Assembly (NCBI RefSeq): GCF_009725995.1
Contig: NZ_RCNS01000001.1
Location: forward strand, 352,283-416,282
Reading direction: 5' to 3'
Origin: Zobellia laminariae
GTDB taxonomy: Bacteria > Bacteroidota > Bacteroidia > Flavobacteriales > Flavobacteriaceae
DNA: 64,000 nucleotides
Shown here piece after piece: positions 18,061 through 27,630 of the stretch (position 1 is its first letter; every line of letters begins with the position of its first letter). The notes under the pieces were generated by a model. That model saw only the letters and a program-made list of their open reading frames with translations. It ran no database searches and had not been told where the DNA came from. Both the position numbers and the translations under genes were made by a program.

Positions 18061-18420
18061 TCACTTATAAAATTTTACATCTCTAACCGCGTATGCTTCC
18101 TTAAGAATATCAATAAGCACAGTGTCATTAATTTCTTCTAAAGAAGTATAGCGCAAAGACCTAATCACCTTACGACCTTCGGTAACCATATGTTCTTGAT
18201 GTACCGTAAAGTGTGCACCCTTCCAAAAACCTAAATCTATATAATCTTTGGTTTGGTTCAAATAACAGAATGGTGTTCCATTGATATAATAAAAGGGAAC
18301 TCTATATTTGAACTTTAAATCAACCTGTGGAACCGTTCGCTCAATGACGGATTGCAAATGCAGTAGCATACCCCTAAAAGGCTCAGGCTTATCGAGTATG
18401 TAATTTTCTGCAGGATTCAT
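18061..18420 (-). CDS. DUF1801 domain protein
   Basis: 119 aa, a typical length. It contains the hallmark pattern FKYRVPFYYINGTPFCYLN and YIDLGFWKG, then a helical end with SLRYTSLEEIND. DUF1801 proteins are small cytoplasmic proteins with the YdhG/YjhX-like fold and no known activity. It stands alone between the second sulfatase (convergent) and a DUF1361 gene (divergent). Confidence 0.85.
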   Translation of the reverse strand: MNPAENYILDKPEPFRGMLLHLQSVIERTVPQVDLKFKYRVPFYYINGTPFCYLNQTKDYIDLGFWKGAHFTVHQEHMVTEGRKVIRSLRYTSLEEINDTVLIDILKEAYAVRDVKFYK

Positions 18421-18497
18421 GGGTTAAAATCAGGTTAAATAACAACAAATATAACTACCGCCCGTTCTACTTTATAGACTAAATCTTCATTTTTTTC

Positions 18498-19169
18498 ATG
18501 ATTATCAGCACATTAAAAAACAATTTGTTCCACAAAAGATTACTGTTGCTCACCGCACTGGGCACAGTACTCTTAGCCTTAAGGGTGTATTTGACGCAGT
18601 CCATAGACTTCACCTTTTTATTGTGGAATCTTTTTTTAGCGCTAATTCCACTTTTTCTATCCAAACAGTTTTTATTTAATGTTCAGGTTGGAAAATCAAA
18701 AACATTACGCGTTATAATACTTTTGCTATGGGTTCTATTTTTACCTAATAGCCCCTATATCATTACAGATTTTGTTCATTTAGATAGCGCTAGACCCACC
18801 TTTTGGTTAGACCTTTTATTATTTTTTGTCTTTTCCTTAAACGGATTAATTTTAGGGGTCCTCTCTATGATGGATGTCTTTAGTTACCTCAGAAAAAGAA
18901 ATCATCCAGTTTTAGCCAACGCAATATTACTTTTCGTTAGCTTACTTAGTGGCTATGGTGTCTTCTTAGGCCGTTTTTTACGTTTTAACTCCTGGGATAT
19001 TGTAACTAAGCCTTTAGTTTTAGCCCAGAGTCTATTCAACTCATTATTTCTAGTAGATGCCTGGTTGTGGATTTTTGGTTTCGGAAGTTTTATCTGGGTT
19101 TCATTTTGGGCACTTAAACCTTTCTTACGTGGCCACGGCACAATGGCTATTAACAACCCAAAAGTTTAA
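18498..19169 (+). CDS. DUF1361 integral membrane protein
   Basis: 223 aa with about six to seven predicted transmembrane helices (for example LLLLTALGTVLLALRVYL, FLLWNLFLALIPLFLS, VIILLLWVLFLPNSPYIITD, LLLFFVFSLNGLILGVLSM). The LPNSPYIITDFVHL motif at the end of the third helix and GVFLGRFLRFNSWD near 150 are the DUF1361 signatures. Function unknown. It is divergent from the DUF1801 gene by about 77 bp. Confidence 0.85.
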   Translation: MIISTLKNNLFHKRLLLLTALGTVLLALRVYLTQSIDFTFLLWNLFLALIPLFLSKQFLFNVQVGKSKTLRVIILLLWVLFLPNSPYIITDFVHLDSARPTFWLDLLLFFVFSLNGLILGVLSMMDVFSYLRKRNHPVLANAILLFVSLLSGYGVFLGRFLRFNSWDIVTKPLVLAQSLFNSLFLVDAWLWIFGFGSFIWVSFWALKPFLRGHGTMAINNPKV

Positions 19170-19317
19170 TTTCACCTCATACAAGTTGTAAAAGGTTCTA
19201 GTTCCAGATTTCAGCAACTCAAAATATATTTTTCAATAGGTAACTCATACTTAAGCTACCAACAACAAAGAAATTATTGATAATATCTTGGGTGCCATTA
19301 CCGAAATAATCTCTGAA

Positions 19318-20517
19318 TTAGCTTCCCACGTAGTCAGACAAATACTGATAACGTGGCGTGAGTTTCCCGTTTTGGGTCATTCTTGCACGTTCTAAAACTC
19401 CATCTTTATCGCCGTTAAAAAATGCAGGAATTACATTTTTAACAAAAGCCTGTCCAAAGCCCTCACTTGCATCTTGTGGAATCTCGCAAGGTAAATTGTC
19501 CACTGCCATAACGGCTATAGCAGATTCGTTTTTAAAATCGGTTTCAGATTCTGTTTTAGGGTCATACCCATAAATAGGGTCTGCAATGGTAGAAGGACGT
19601 ATGGTTGTAGCTACTGGACCGTCTATATCACAACTAACATCGGCAACCACTTTTATTTTGAAATCCTCCTGCTTAGCGTCTTCCCGTGTGAAAAGATAAG
19701 GTGCTCCTTGACCATAAAAATGACCTGCAATGAAAAAATCAGAAACTTGGGTAAAGCGAAAAAAGTTGCTTTTATATTCTTCGGGATTGGCAAAAAAATC
19801 GGCTTTATTTCCTCTTACTCCATCTTTACGCTTATTATAATCAGAAGCATCTATTTGGCAATAAACAGGCTCATCAAAAGTTTCTTCAAGGTATGGCGTA
19901 ACATTTACCTTTCTAATATTCATAGCATCGAGCATTTCTTTTGCTCCATTACCGACTCTACCCCTACCTGTCAAAATAATTTTGATATTCGGCAGTTTTA
20001 TCTTTTTCAACTCTTGAATCAATTCTTGTTGATTGGCTAGATTTTTAGCCTTTGGTAATTGGTATAAGTCGTATTTTAGTCCGTACGTACGTAGTCCATT
20101 ATACGCGCCAACTATACCGGCATAACGTCCAAAAGCAACCAAACGCTGTTCTTTTTGGTTGGTTATAACTTCATGGTCATATAATTCAATGTTCTTTTCT
20201 AACACCGCCCTCAATAATTTTTTATTATACGGTTGCTCTTTTATGGTATGTGAAAAGAAAAAGTATTTTTTATTGGGAATCAAACTCTTTATAGGCACTT
20301 CCTTTACACCCAAAAGCACATCGCACTCCTCCATTTTAGAAGCTACTACAAAGCCTTTGGCCTTATACTCCTCATCAGAGAAAACGCGAATTGGGGAAGG
20401 CTCTACAATAATTTCTGCTTTTGACTGATGGGCTACGACTTTCTGACAAGCCTCCGGTGACAATACAACACGGCGGTCTGGTGGACTTTTACGCTCTCGA
20501 ATGATTCCGAACTTCAT
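19318..20517 (-). CDS. NAD(P)-dependent oxidoreductase of the alanine dehydrogenase/saccharopine dehydrogenase/transhydrogenase-alpha family
   Basis: 399 aa. It opens with MKFGIIRERKSPPDRRVVLSPEAC, the ALAD/PNT N-terminal domain; a Rossmann segment KIILTGRGRVGNGAKEML near residue 180 binds the dinucleotide, and KVVADVSCDIDGPVATTIRPSTIADPIYGYDP follows the lysine-forming saccharopine dehydrogenase pattern. The G-rich loop is GRGRVGNGA rather than GAGVAG. It could reduce or form an amino acid such as alanine or saccharopine, but the substrate is not certain. No lysine or alanine genes are nearby. It is divergent from ssrA. Confidence 0.75.
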   Translation of the reverse strand: MKFGIIRERKSPPDRRVVLSPEACQKVVAHQSKAEIIVEPSPIRVFSDEEYKAKGFVVASKMEECDVLLGVKEVPIKSLIPNKKYFFFSHTIKEQPYNKKLLRAVLEKNIELYDHEVITNQKEQRLVAFGRYAGIVGAYNGLRTYGLKYDLYQLPKAKNLANQQELIQELKKIKLPNIKIILTGRGRVGNGAKEMLDAMNIRKVNVTPYLEETFDEPVYCQIDASDYNKRKDGVRGNKADFFANPEEYKSNFFRFTQVSDFFIAGHFYGQGAPYLFTREDAKQEDFKIKVVADVSCDIDGPVATTIRPSTIADPIYGYDPKTESETDFKNESAIAVMAVDNLPCEIPQDASEGFGQAFVKNVIPAFFNGDKDGVLERARMTQNGKLTPRYQYLSDYVGS

Positions 20518-20594
20518 GATAATGGACTTTTACAACTTATGAGTGGACTATGGTTTCAAATGTAACTTATGATTGGAGCCTATCAAAACTTTTT

Positions 20595-20620
20595 TTGGAA
20601 TACTTTTTGGGGTATCTTTG
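20595..20620 (+). promoter_or_regulatory. Promoter of ssrA
   Basis: TTG at 20595-20597 followed after 15 bp by TATCTTTG at 20613-20620, a near-consensus -33/-7 pair. Transcription would begin near 20627, leaving a ~30-nt leader to be trimmed by RNase P before the mature 5' end. Confidence 0.55.
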
Positions 20621-20658
20621 CCGACCGCAGTAGTTTCTACTATTGTGGATTTTTTTAC

Positions 20659-21053
20659 GGGGCCGACTGGTTTTGACAGCGAGACCAATGGTATTGTAAG
20701 CATGTCGAGCGCTGAGAAACAGCTCGTTAATATCATTTTTCACACTTTTAATTGGCGATAATAACTACGCTCTTGCCGCTTAATCTGAATTATAGTAAGA
20801 TTAGCCTCGTCTCTACTAGGTAGAGAAGCGAGATGTTCCTGAATAGCCTCTGTCGACGGCGATTCAATCCGGAGCACCATAAATGTCGATATAAGGCCAT
20901 TATTGCTTTGGTAGTGGCACCAAAACTTTAAGAAGCTAAGCGTATATTGGGCCGTTTCCGGTCAGGTATGCGTCGAAAACTAATCGGAAACTAAACATGT
21001 AGAAAGCTTTGTTATTGCTTGTTTGGACGAGGGTTCGAATCCCTCCGGCTCCA
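20659..21053 (+). ncRNA. ssrA: Transfer-messenger RNA (tmRNA)
   Basis: One-piece tmRNA that rescues stalled ribosomes. The 5' end GGGGCCGACTGGTTTTGACAG pairs with the 3' CGGCTCC to close the acceptor stem, and GGACGAGGGTTCGAATCCCTCC is the T-arm. CCA is not encoded. The tag frame resumes at GGC 20754 and reads GDNNYALAA before TAA at 20781-20783, giving the degradation tag (A)GDNNYALAA, which ends in the usual ALAA. The 3' ~218 nt are repeated 6,570 bp downstream. A short open frame across the 5' half (20573-20761) is not a gene. Confidence 0.97.
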
Positions 21054-21083
21054 CAAACAAAAAACCACCCTTTGGGTGGTTTT
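20836..21083 (+). repeat. 248-bp direct repeat, copy 1 (3' part of ssrA plus terminator)
   Basis: Matches 27406-27653 with a single difference, T at 21040 versus A at 27610, inside the T-loop. The repeat begins inside the pseudoknot part of tmRNA and ends at the foot of the terminator. It has the position expected of an attachment site for elements that insert into ssrA. Confidence 0.95.
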
Positions 21084-21090
21084 GTTTTTT
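21061..21090 (+). terminator. Terminator of ssrA
   Basis: Stem AAAACCACCC (21061-21070), loop TTT, complement GGGTGGTTTT (21074-21083), followed by GTTTTTTT. The convergent PorP/SprF gene ends at 21090. Confidence 0.9.
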
Positions 21091-22022
21091 TAATCAATAG
21101 AATAACCCCTGTTAAACTGAAAGCTTAATATTAGGCCATGAGTGTTACCTATAGTTAAATCTTTTGATGCTATATTATAAGTATAAATAAATCTAAAACT
21201 ATCAAAAAGATAAAACCCTGCTAGCACATTTATTGATGAATTAGTTCTATAACCAACACCTACTTCTAATTTATCCCTTAGGCTTAGAGATATGTTTATA
21301 TCAGCTTGTAATGGTGATCCATTTTCATATTTAACAAGCATACTAGGTTTTAGCAAAATGTCATCCCCATTTGGAAAAAACCGATAACCAAAATTACCAT
21401 AATAGACACTTTTCAAATCAACCCTATCATCTGAAGAGAATCTCGAACCTAGAATATTTGGAGTTGAAACGCCTGCGTAAAAATTAGCTTTATTAAATAA
21501 AATACCAATACCTACTAAAGGTAGTGTTGCATTTACATTTGAAGCAAAGGTTGGGTCATTAGATATCCCTAACTCCAATAAGTTATCCTGAAATTGTTGC
21601 ATTCCTGCTGTCAGACCAAAAGAAAGAGACGGTTTTTGGTAAATTTGCCAATAGGGGCGATTTTCTTTAAAATCAAAGAAAATTCTATATGAAGAGGCCC
21701 CATATACACTGGTAGTAGTTGTCACTCCAATTTGATCACGAATAACAGCCCCACCAAGCCCCATTATACCATCTCGCAAAGGACTATGAAAACTAAGACC
21801 TATAGTTTCTGGACTCCCTTCAATAGCTCCTAAAAAACCAGAGCCTGCAAGGGTTATTTCTCCTTCATCCAAGAAACCTGCATAAGCTGAGTTAACTATA
21901 AAAGGGTTATAATTATATTCTGGGAAAACCGGAGTTTGTTGACCATAACATATATTGTTAGCAAATATTAAAAATAGAGCTACTACACTAAAAGCGTTAA
22001 TAAATTTGGGGGATTTAATCAT
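21090..22022 (-). CDS. PorP/SprF family type IX secretion membrane protein
   Basis: 310 aa with a signal peptide (to NNICYGQQ). Family features: YNPFIVNSAYAGF near the mature N-terminus, GLSFHSPLRDGIMGLGGAVIRDQIG, YGASSYRIFF, then strands GVGYRTNSSINVLAGFYLF and FIYTYNIAS ending in a barrel-like LILSFQFNRG. SprF-type proteins are outer-membrane barrels that help secrete and attach a particular large adhesin through the T9SS; the partner gene is usually adjacent. Here the partner is the 1,714-aa protein, whose stop lies 4 bp from this start, so the two form one operon. Confidence 0.92.
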   Translation of the reverse strand: MIKSPKFINAFSVVALFLIFANNICYGQQTPVFPEYNYNPFIVNSAYAGFLDEGEITLAGSGFLGAIEGSPETIGLSFHSPLRDGIMGLGGAVIRDQIGVTTTTSVYGASSYRIFFDFKENRPYWQIYQKPSLSFGLTAGMQQFQDNLLELGISNDPTFASNVNATLPLVGIGILFNKANFYAGVSTPNILGSRFSSDDRVDLKSVYYGNFGYRFFPNGDDILLKPSMLVKYENGSPLQADINISLSLRDKLEVGVGYRTNSSINVLAGFYLFDSFRFIYTYNIASKDLTIGNTHGLILSFQFNRGYSID

Positions 22023-22026
22023 TTAA

Positions 22027-25000
22027 TTATTTCTTAAGTACCAAATATCCTTTGGTTTTCTTTAAATTATGTTCTCCGTTAATTTTAATATTAAAGAAGT
22101 ATGTACCGGCAGGTAAACGTCCTCCACCTGTTTTTGTCTTTTGATTAGCCATTCCATCAAATACATTTGTATAATTATCATAACCATTCGTCTGAAATAT
22201 GGCATCTCCCCATCGGTTATATATAGTTACAATATTATCTGGATGAAATTCAATTCCATCAATCACCCAAAAATCATTAATACCATCCCCGTTCGGAGAA
22301 AAACCATACATTGTATCATCCGTTTGCTCTTCTTCGAATGATGTAAGAAACTTAAATTGCTTACAGCCCTCGGGACTACCTTCCTCATTATATGGTGAAA
22401 CGGAAACGTATATTATAGCTCCAACAGGAAGTTCTTCCGCCAAATAACTGGTATCAAGACCAACGTCAAAATTGTCTAAAATATCACCTTGATCAATATC
22501 CGTTCCAAGTGTTATCAAATACCCATCAGCTTTAGTGACTTCATTCCAACTAATAATTGTTGTTGTCTCAACATTTGACTGACCGTCAATAGGCTCAAAT
22601 ACAGCCGTACAAAAGGGTACAAAACTGTTAGTCAAAGAAGTTGCTGTTACAAATGATTGACTACCACACTCTAAATTATCCCCAATTGCGTTATAAGGTG
22701 TTATCGTTATATAAATCTGTGTATTAACTGGCAGCGGCTCGCTTGGAACAATTTCTGTCAAAAGTCCTACATCTTGATTATTAAGTATATCTACCCCTCC
22801 CGAATCGGTTCCAATAGACAAACGATAACCATCAGCATCCGATACCGCATTCCATGAAATTGCAGTGCTGGGATCAATCGCTTTTGCCCCGTTAACAGGT
22901 TGAACCAAAATTGAACAAGAAGGTACTGTTGGTGCTCCTGCAGTAATAAAACTCTCCGTTGTACAATTCTCTGCTTCTCCTAACTCATTATACGCTATTA
23001 TTGTTACGAAAATTTCTGTATTCTCAGGTAATGCATTCTCTAAATCATACCAAGTTGCATTACCCACATCTTCATCAAGAATATTTGTATCACCTAAGGA
23101 AGTTCCTAAGTTTAACTTATACCCATTTGCGTTATCTACCAAATTCCAGGCGATATCTGTCAGTGTGCTAACTTGTACTTCACCATTAACAGGGATTGTT
23201 AACGCAGTACATGATGGTATTGTTGGATTTCCACCAGTACTAAATGAATCTTCGATACAGCCCGTAGCGGCACCTAAATCATTATAAGGCACTATCGAAA
23301 CAAAAATATCTGTATTTATAGGTAAATCTTGCGCTAAATCGTAAAAATTAGTAAGACCTATGTCTTCTGAAAAAATATCAGAACCTCCAGAAGATGTTCC
23401 TATGGAAAGCATGTAACCCTCTGCATTTGAAATTGATGGCCAAGCAAAATTGGTAGAAACACTAATCCCTTTGGCGCCATTAGCTGGCATGCTCAAGTTC
23501 ACGCAATTAGGAACAGTTGTCTCATCTGCCGTAGTAAATGTTTCTTCAGTACAGGTTTGTGCATCACCCAAAGCATTATAAGGTGTTACAGCAACATAAA
23601 TAGTGCTATTTCCTGGAAGATTTTCAGGCAAATTAATTGAATTACTTGGCCCTACATCACCCGAAAATATATCTGATGCACCACTAGAACTACCAAGAGT
23701 AAGTTTATAACCTTCTGCATTTGATATGGCAGACCATGCAATATTTGTAGCAACAGAAACTGCTGTTTGATCATTGACCGGCATACTTAAAAATGAACAC
23801 TCTGGCAATATAAGTTCTTGGCTAGTAGTAAAACTCTCTTCTTGACAATCCAGTGCTTCACCAGTATCATTATATGGTATTACAGTAGCATACACAATAG
23901 TATTTGCAGGCAAACTATCAGGTAAATCAAAGAAAGTTGTCGCTCCTAAATCTTCTGAAAGGATATCACTGCTACCAGATACCGAACCTAGATTAAGTTT
24001 ATACCCTTTAGCAGTACTAGAGGCATTCCAAGCAAAATTTGTTACCACACTAACATCAGTTTCTCCATTTAATGGCATGACCAAGGTAGCACAATCCGGT
24101 ACGGTTGGCACACTAGTTGTAAAACTTTCGCTCAAACATCCCAAAGCTTCACCCCGTTCATTATAAGGCGTTATTTTCACATAAATAGGCCGACCTTCAG
24201 GCAAATCTGCTCGGAAATTATAAAAGGTTGTTAACCCAACATCTTGAGAAAACACCTCCTCACCATCAGGACTAGTTCCTACTTGCAGTAAGTATCCTTC
24301 CGCGTTTTCAGATATTCCCCATACTATATCAACTTGTGGATCAACATCTTTTTCTCCGTTTACAGGTGCAATTAAAGTTGTACATTCCGGTAATGGTTTT
24401 AAAGGAGCCGTTACGAAACTTTCTGATTGGCACATTTCTGGTGTACCTAATGTATTGTAAGGAACAATAGTCACATAGATCGTTTTATCTTCTGGCAAAT
24501 TACTTTCTAATTGATATTCGCTTTCAGAACCAACATCTCGCGACAAGAGGTCAGACGCAAATTCCGTTGTTCCAATATTTAAAACATAACCAGTTGCATT
24601 TCCAACACGATTCCATCGTATTACCGTATTGGTTTTTACATCGATATCTCCATTTAAAGGTCTAATAAGACTTGTACACTGAGGTATTGCATCGGCCTCT
24701 GAAACCACAAAACTACTTACAGCACACCCCTTAGCATCACCTTCTGAATTATAGGGCGTGACAGTTACAAATACTTCACTATTCAATAAAAAGTCCATGG
24801 GCGGATTATACATTGTACTCCCATCATCAACATTTACATTTGCTAAATCACCAGCACCTGAAGTCGTCCCAATTTTAATACGGTACCCCTCAGCTCCACT
24901 GGCGATTGACCAATTTATATTGGTATCAATATTCACACCTATACTACCCGTTAATGGTTGAGTTAAAACTGAACATTCTGGCAGAGTTGACTCCGCATTT

Positions 25001-27171
25001 GTAGTAAAAGATTCTTCTCTACAACCCGTCAATGGCCCGTTTTCAAAATAAGGGGTTATCGTAACAAAAATTTCTGTATTTGATGGCAGGTTATTTTCAA
25101 AATTATATCCGCTAACATTCCCTACATCAAATGTATCCAAGATATCTGAGGCACCTGACGCAGAACCTACAGTCAAAAGATAACCACAAGCTCCAGATTC
25201 GCTTTCCCATTCAATTCCAGCATTTATAGGAATGTCAACTGATTTATTCAATGGATTAGTTAAAATAGCACATGAGGGAATACCATTGGCTCCCAATACT
25301 AGATCATTCCGTTGGAGAACTAAGTTTTTACCTTCCGTTCCCGGAGGACTTGCATTCTCAAAAGGCATTAAGTCACTAGTAATCTCAGAATAATAAACCC
25401 CTGACTCACAAGCTTCTGGATTTAATATCGTATACTCTGGAGCATCTGCTGCACCAACAATTTCAACCCCATCTTTAAACCATTTGTAGTGATTTTGACT
25501 ACCCCTAACTACAGTTGACAAAGTAATAGGTTCACCTGCTATAGTTGTAATCACTTCTTTAACATTTACCTTTAATTGATTAGCATAAGAATATTTCTTA
25601 AATATATAGCCATCACCTCTGGTAGTATTTGCATAGTCAACATATTGCTGATGTCGGGCTTCTAAATCTCCAAAATGGAAACTATTGTTTTCAATACTTA
25701 AACTGAAGTTCTTAGTTGAAGCATCTACTAGTGAAGTAAAATCAGGCATTTCATCAGATAACAAATTATCATTCAAAGCATAGGTTTCTTCACCAAGAGC
25801 CTTACCAGATGTTTGATAGTTTTGAACTATTTGATTCAGTATATTATTACCTGACAACTTATTAAACGAAAGATCAACATTTTTTAATTTTAGACATGCC
25901 GTAATATCAACGGAGGAAATTTTATTATTGGATATGTTAAGATTGATTAATTCCGTATTCTGAGACAAATCAGGTGCCTCGCCTGCAAATAAATTTTTTG
26001 AAATATCCAAATTTTCCAACAATTGATTCTCGGTAATGTCTAAACTTTTTAGTCTATTTTCATAAAGAATTAACTCTATTAGTTTTGGATTGTTTCTTAA
26101 ATCTATATTGCTTAAAAGATTTCTATAAGCCCAAAAAGTTTCCAGATTTGAATTCTTGCTCTTGTCAAGTTTTTCTAAATTATTAGCTTGGACTTTTAAA
26201 ACTTTTAAATTTGGATTGCCTTCCAAATTTAAATTAACCATTTTATTAGATGACAATCTAAGAGTTTCTAGTGCTGAATTAGAACTTATATCAATTTCAA
26301 AAGGGGTTTCTGTTCTATTCCCTTCAAACCCCAAATAATTTAATTTAGGCATTCCTCCAAAATACACAGGACTGGAAATAGAATGGGGGCCAATATAAAT
26401 ATAGTTCATTAAACTAGATTGAGGAAACTCTATATATTCTACAAGAGTATACAATCGTATTTCCTCTAGATTCACAAATTTTGCAAGACCACGGAAGTCA
26501 CTAACACCTCCACCAGAAATTCGAATCGATTTTAAATTTGTTTTTACCGTTGGCAAAATCAAGTCAATTTCCTTTCCACCGGACACTTGTAGATCTAAAG
26601 TTTCTAGATTGTCATAAAAAGTCATATCTCCTAACAAATCAAAGTTAGAAGTGATAGATAGATATGTTAAGCTCTTTGTTTGCGGAAGTGTTATATTTTC
26701 TAAATCCTGAAAATTAAAAATATGAATGTACTCTAATTTTCGATTGAACGAAAGGTCAAGTGTTGTTATAACAGAAGTATTAACGGCATCTATCGCTCGA
26801 ATATCAAGCTTTTTTAAGTTAACGTTTTTTGATAAATCAAGATTTGCCAGAACTTTATTAGTAAGAAAAACCAATTCCTCTAAGGCTGTTAAATTATTAA
26901 GCGGAAGGGTAGTAAATTGATTTCTACCCAAACGAAGTAACTTTATATTTCTAAAAGCTTCCAAACCATCAAAATTGGTAATATTATCTACAGTGGTAAT
27001 TAACTGGGTAACTGCTTCAGCATCTGAATTTAAAATATTGCCTGTAATACCATTTGAATCATACCCCAAAGCAACTAGCTGCGCTTCAAAATTTGGATCA
27101 GGTATTGGTGTAGTTTGACCAAACCCATAATTCAACAACAACAAAACTGTAATAAAAAGTATATTTCTCAT
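22027..27171 (-). CDS. Giant T9SS-secreted surface protein: LRRs, Ig-like domain, ten FN3-like repeats, CHU_C domain
   Basis: 1714 aa. Signal peptide MRNILFITVLLLLNYGFG. Residues about 20-500 contain leucine-rich repeats (LE.L.L..N....L.L..N). About 530-610 is an Ig-like segment (NHYKWFKDGVEIVG). From about 631 to 1615 there are ten repeats of ~97 aa, each following PxCxxLxxPxNG...W......GY.L..G...........L......IYV.I.PYN..G....C...SF.T, with one Cys at each end that could pair. The C-terminal ~92 residues (GFSPNGDGINDFW, YNRWGDAIFQT, PAGTYFFNI, KGYLVLKK) form the gliding-motility-associated CHU_C/type B sorting domain. It should be exported by the T9SS with its SprF-like partner and may act in adhesion or gliding. 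Confidence 0.93.
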   Translation of the reverse strand: MRNILFITVLLLLNYGFGQTTPIPDPNFEAQLVALGYDSNGITGNILNSDAEAVTQLITTVDNITNFDGLEAFRNIKLLRLGRNQFTTLPLNNLTALEELVFLTNKVLANLDLSKNVNLKKLDIRAIDAVNTSVITTLDLSFNRKLEYIHIFNFQDLENITLPQTKSLTYLSITSNFDLLGDMTFYDNLETLDLQVSGGKEIDLILPTVKTNLKSIRISGGGVSDFRGLAKFVNLEEIRLYTLVEYIEFPQSSLMNYIYIGPHSISSPVYFGGMPKLNYLGFEGNRTETPFEIDISSNSALETLRLSSNKMVNLNLEGNPNLKVLKVQANNLEKLDKSKNSNLETFWAYRNLLSNIDLRNNPKLIELILYENRLKSLDITENQLLENLDISKNLFAGEAPDLSQNTELINLNISNNKISSVDITACLKLKNVDLSFNKLSGNNILNQIVQNYQTSGKALGEETYALNDNLLSDEMPDFTSLVDASTKNFSLSIENNSFHFGDLEARHQQYVDYANTTRGDGYIFKKYSYANQLKVNVKEVITTIAGEPITLSTVVRGSQNHYKWFKDGVEIVGAADAPEYTILNPEACESGVYYSEITSDLMPFENASPPGTEGKNLVLQRNDLVLGANGIPSCAILTNPLNKSVDIPINAGIEWESESGACGYLLTVGSASGASDILDTFDVGNVSGYNFENNLPSNTEIFVTITPYFENGPLTGCREESFTTNAESTLPECSVLTQPLTGSIGVNIDTNINWSIASGAEGYRIKIGTTSGAGDLANVNVDDGSTMYNPPMDFLLNSEVFVTVTPYNSEGDAKGCAVSSFVVSEADAIPQCTSLIRPLNGDIDVKTNTVIRWNRVGNATGYVLNIGTTEFASDLLSRDVGSESEYQLESNLPEDKTIYVTIVPYNTLGTPEMCQSESFVTAPLKPLPECTTLIAPVNGEKDVDPQVDIVWGISENAEGYLLQVGTSPDGEEVFSQDVGLTTFYNFRADLPEGRPIYVKITPYNERGEALGCLSESFTTSVPTVPDCATLVMPLNGETDVSVVTNFAWNASSTAKGYKLNLGSVSGSSDILSEDLGATTFFDLPDSLPANTIVYATVIPYNDTGEALDCQEESFTTSQELILPECSFLSMPVNDQTAVSVATNIAWSAISNAEGYKLTLGSSSGASDIFSGDVGPSNSINLPENLPGNSTIYVAVTPYNALGDAQTCTEETFTTADETTVPNCVNLSMPANGAKGISVSTNFAWPSISNAEGYMLSIGTSSGGSDIFSEDIGLTNFYDLAQDLPINTDIFVSIVPYNDLGAATGCIEDSFSTGGNPTIPSCTALTIPVNGEVQVSTLTDIAWNLVDNANGYKLNLGTSLGDTNILDEDVGNATWYDLENALPENTEIFVTIIAYNELGEAENCTTESFITAGAPTVPSCSILVQPVNGAKAIDPSTAISWNAVSDADGYRLSIGTDSGGVDILNNQDVGLLTEIVPSEPLPVNTQIYITITPYNAIGDNLECGSQSFVTATSLTNSFVPFCTAVFEPIDGQSNVETTTIISWNEVTKADGYLITLGTDIDQGDILDNFDVGLDTSYLAEELPVGAIIYVSVSPYNEEGSPEGCKQFKFLTSFEEEQTDDTMYGFSPNGDGINDFWVIDGIEFHPDNIVTIYNRWGDAIFQTNGYDNYTNVFDGMANQKTKTGGGRLPAGTYFFNIKINGEHNLKKTKGYLVLKK
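22314..25281 (-). repeat. Ten tandem coding repeats (~97 codons each) in the adhesin gene
   Basis: Each unit encodes an FN3-like module starting PxC and ending SFxT. The units differ clearly from one another, for example CAILTNPLN, CSVLTQPLT, CTSLIRPLN and CATLVMPLN, so this is an old, diverged array rather than a recent expansion. Confidence 0.85.
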
Positions 27172-27184
27172 AATAGTGTAGCAA

Positions 27185-27192
27185 CAAAAATA
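27185..27192 (-). promoter_or_regulatory. Possible -7 box for the adhesin-sprF operon
   Basis: On the minus strand TATTTTTG, an exact TAnnTTTG match, 14 bp upstream of the adhesin ATG. The predicted leader is very short and no -33 TTG is obvious. Confidence 0.35.
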
Positions 27193-27405
27193 TATATAAT
27201 AAAGGCTTATCTTTCTCTAATCTCCATTAACAACCAAAATTCAGGATAAACACCCCTAAATTGTATTTTTTTAAATTCCAAATCTTTGGAACTACGTATA
27301 AAAGTTAAATCTAATTAAGAAGAGCACAATATTATTCTTTACTATTGTTTAGTAACAATCAACTCCAGCTTAAACCCTACCTTTATTAAAAATAATGATA
27401 AATTA

Positions 27406-27624
27406 TTCCTGAATAGCCTCTGTCGACGGCGATTCAATCCGGAGCACCATAAATGTCGATATAAGGCCATTATTGCTTTGGTAGTGGCACCAAAACTTTA
27501 AGAAGCTAAGCGTATATTGGGCCGTTTCCGGTCAGGTATGCGTCGAAAACTAATCGGAAACTAAACATGTAGAAAGCTTTGTTATTGCTTGTTTGGACGA
27601 GGGTTCGAAACCCTCCGGCTCCAC
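27406..27624 (+). pseudogene. Truncated second copy of the ssrA 3' part
   Basis: Contains the tmRNA sequence from the pseudoknot region to the acceptor 3' strand but lacks the 5' half, the tag frame and the promoter, so it cannot make tmRNA alone. It differs from the intact gene at one base (A at 27610 in the T-loop). The whole repeat, including the terminator stem, ends at 27653. Confidence 0.9.
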
Positions 27625-27630
27625 AAACAA

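Noticed and set aside
20573..20761. 62-codon open frame before and inside ssrA
   Set aside because: It runs through the ssrA promoter and the 5' half of tmRNA; the sequence is explained by the RNA gene.
22314..25281. The repeat array as a site of recent expansion
   Set aside because: The ten units are too different from one another at protein level to be a recent slippage product.
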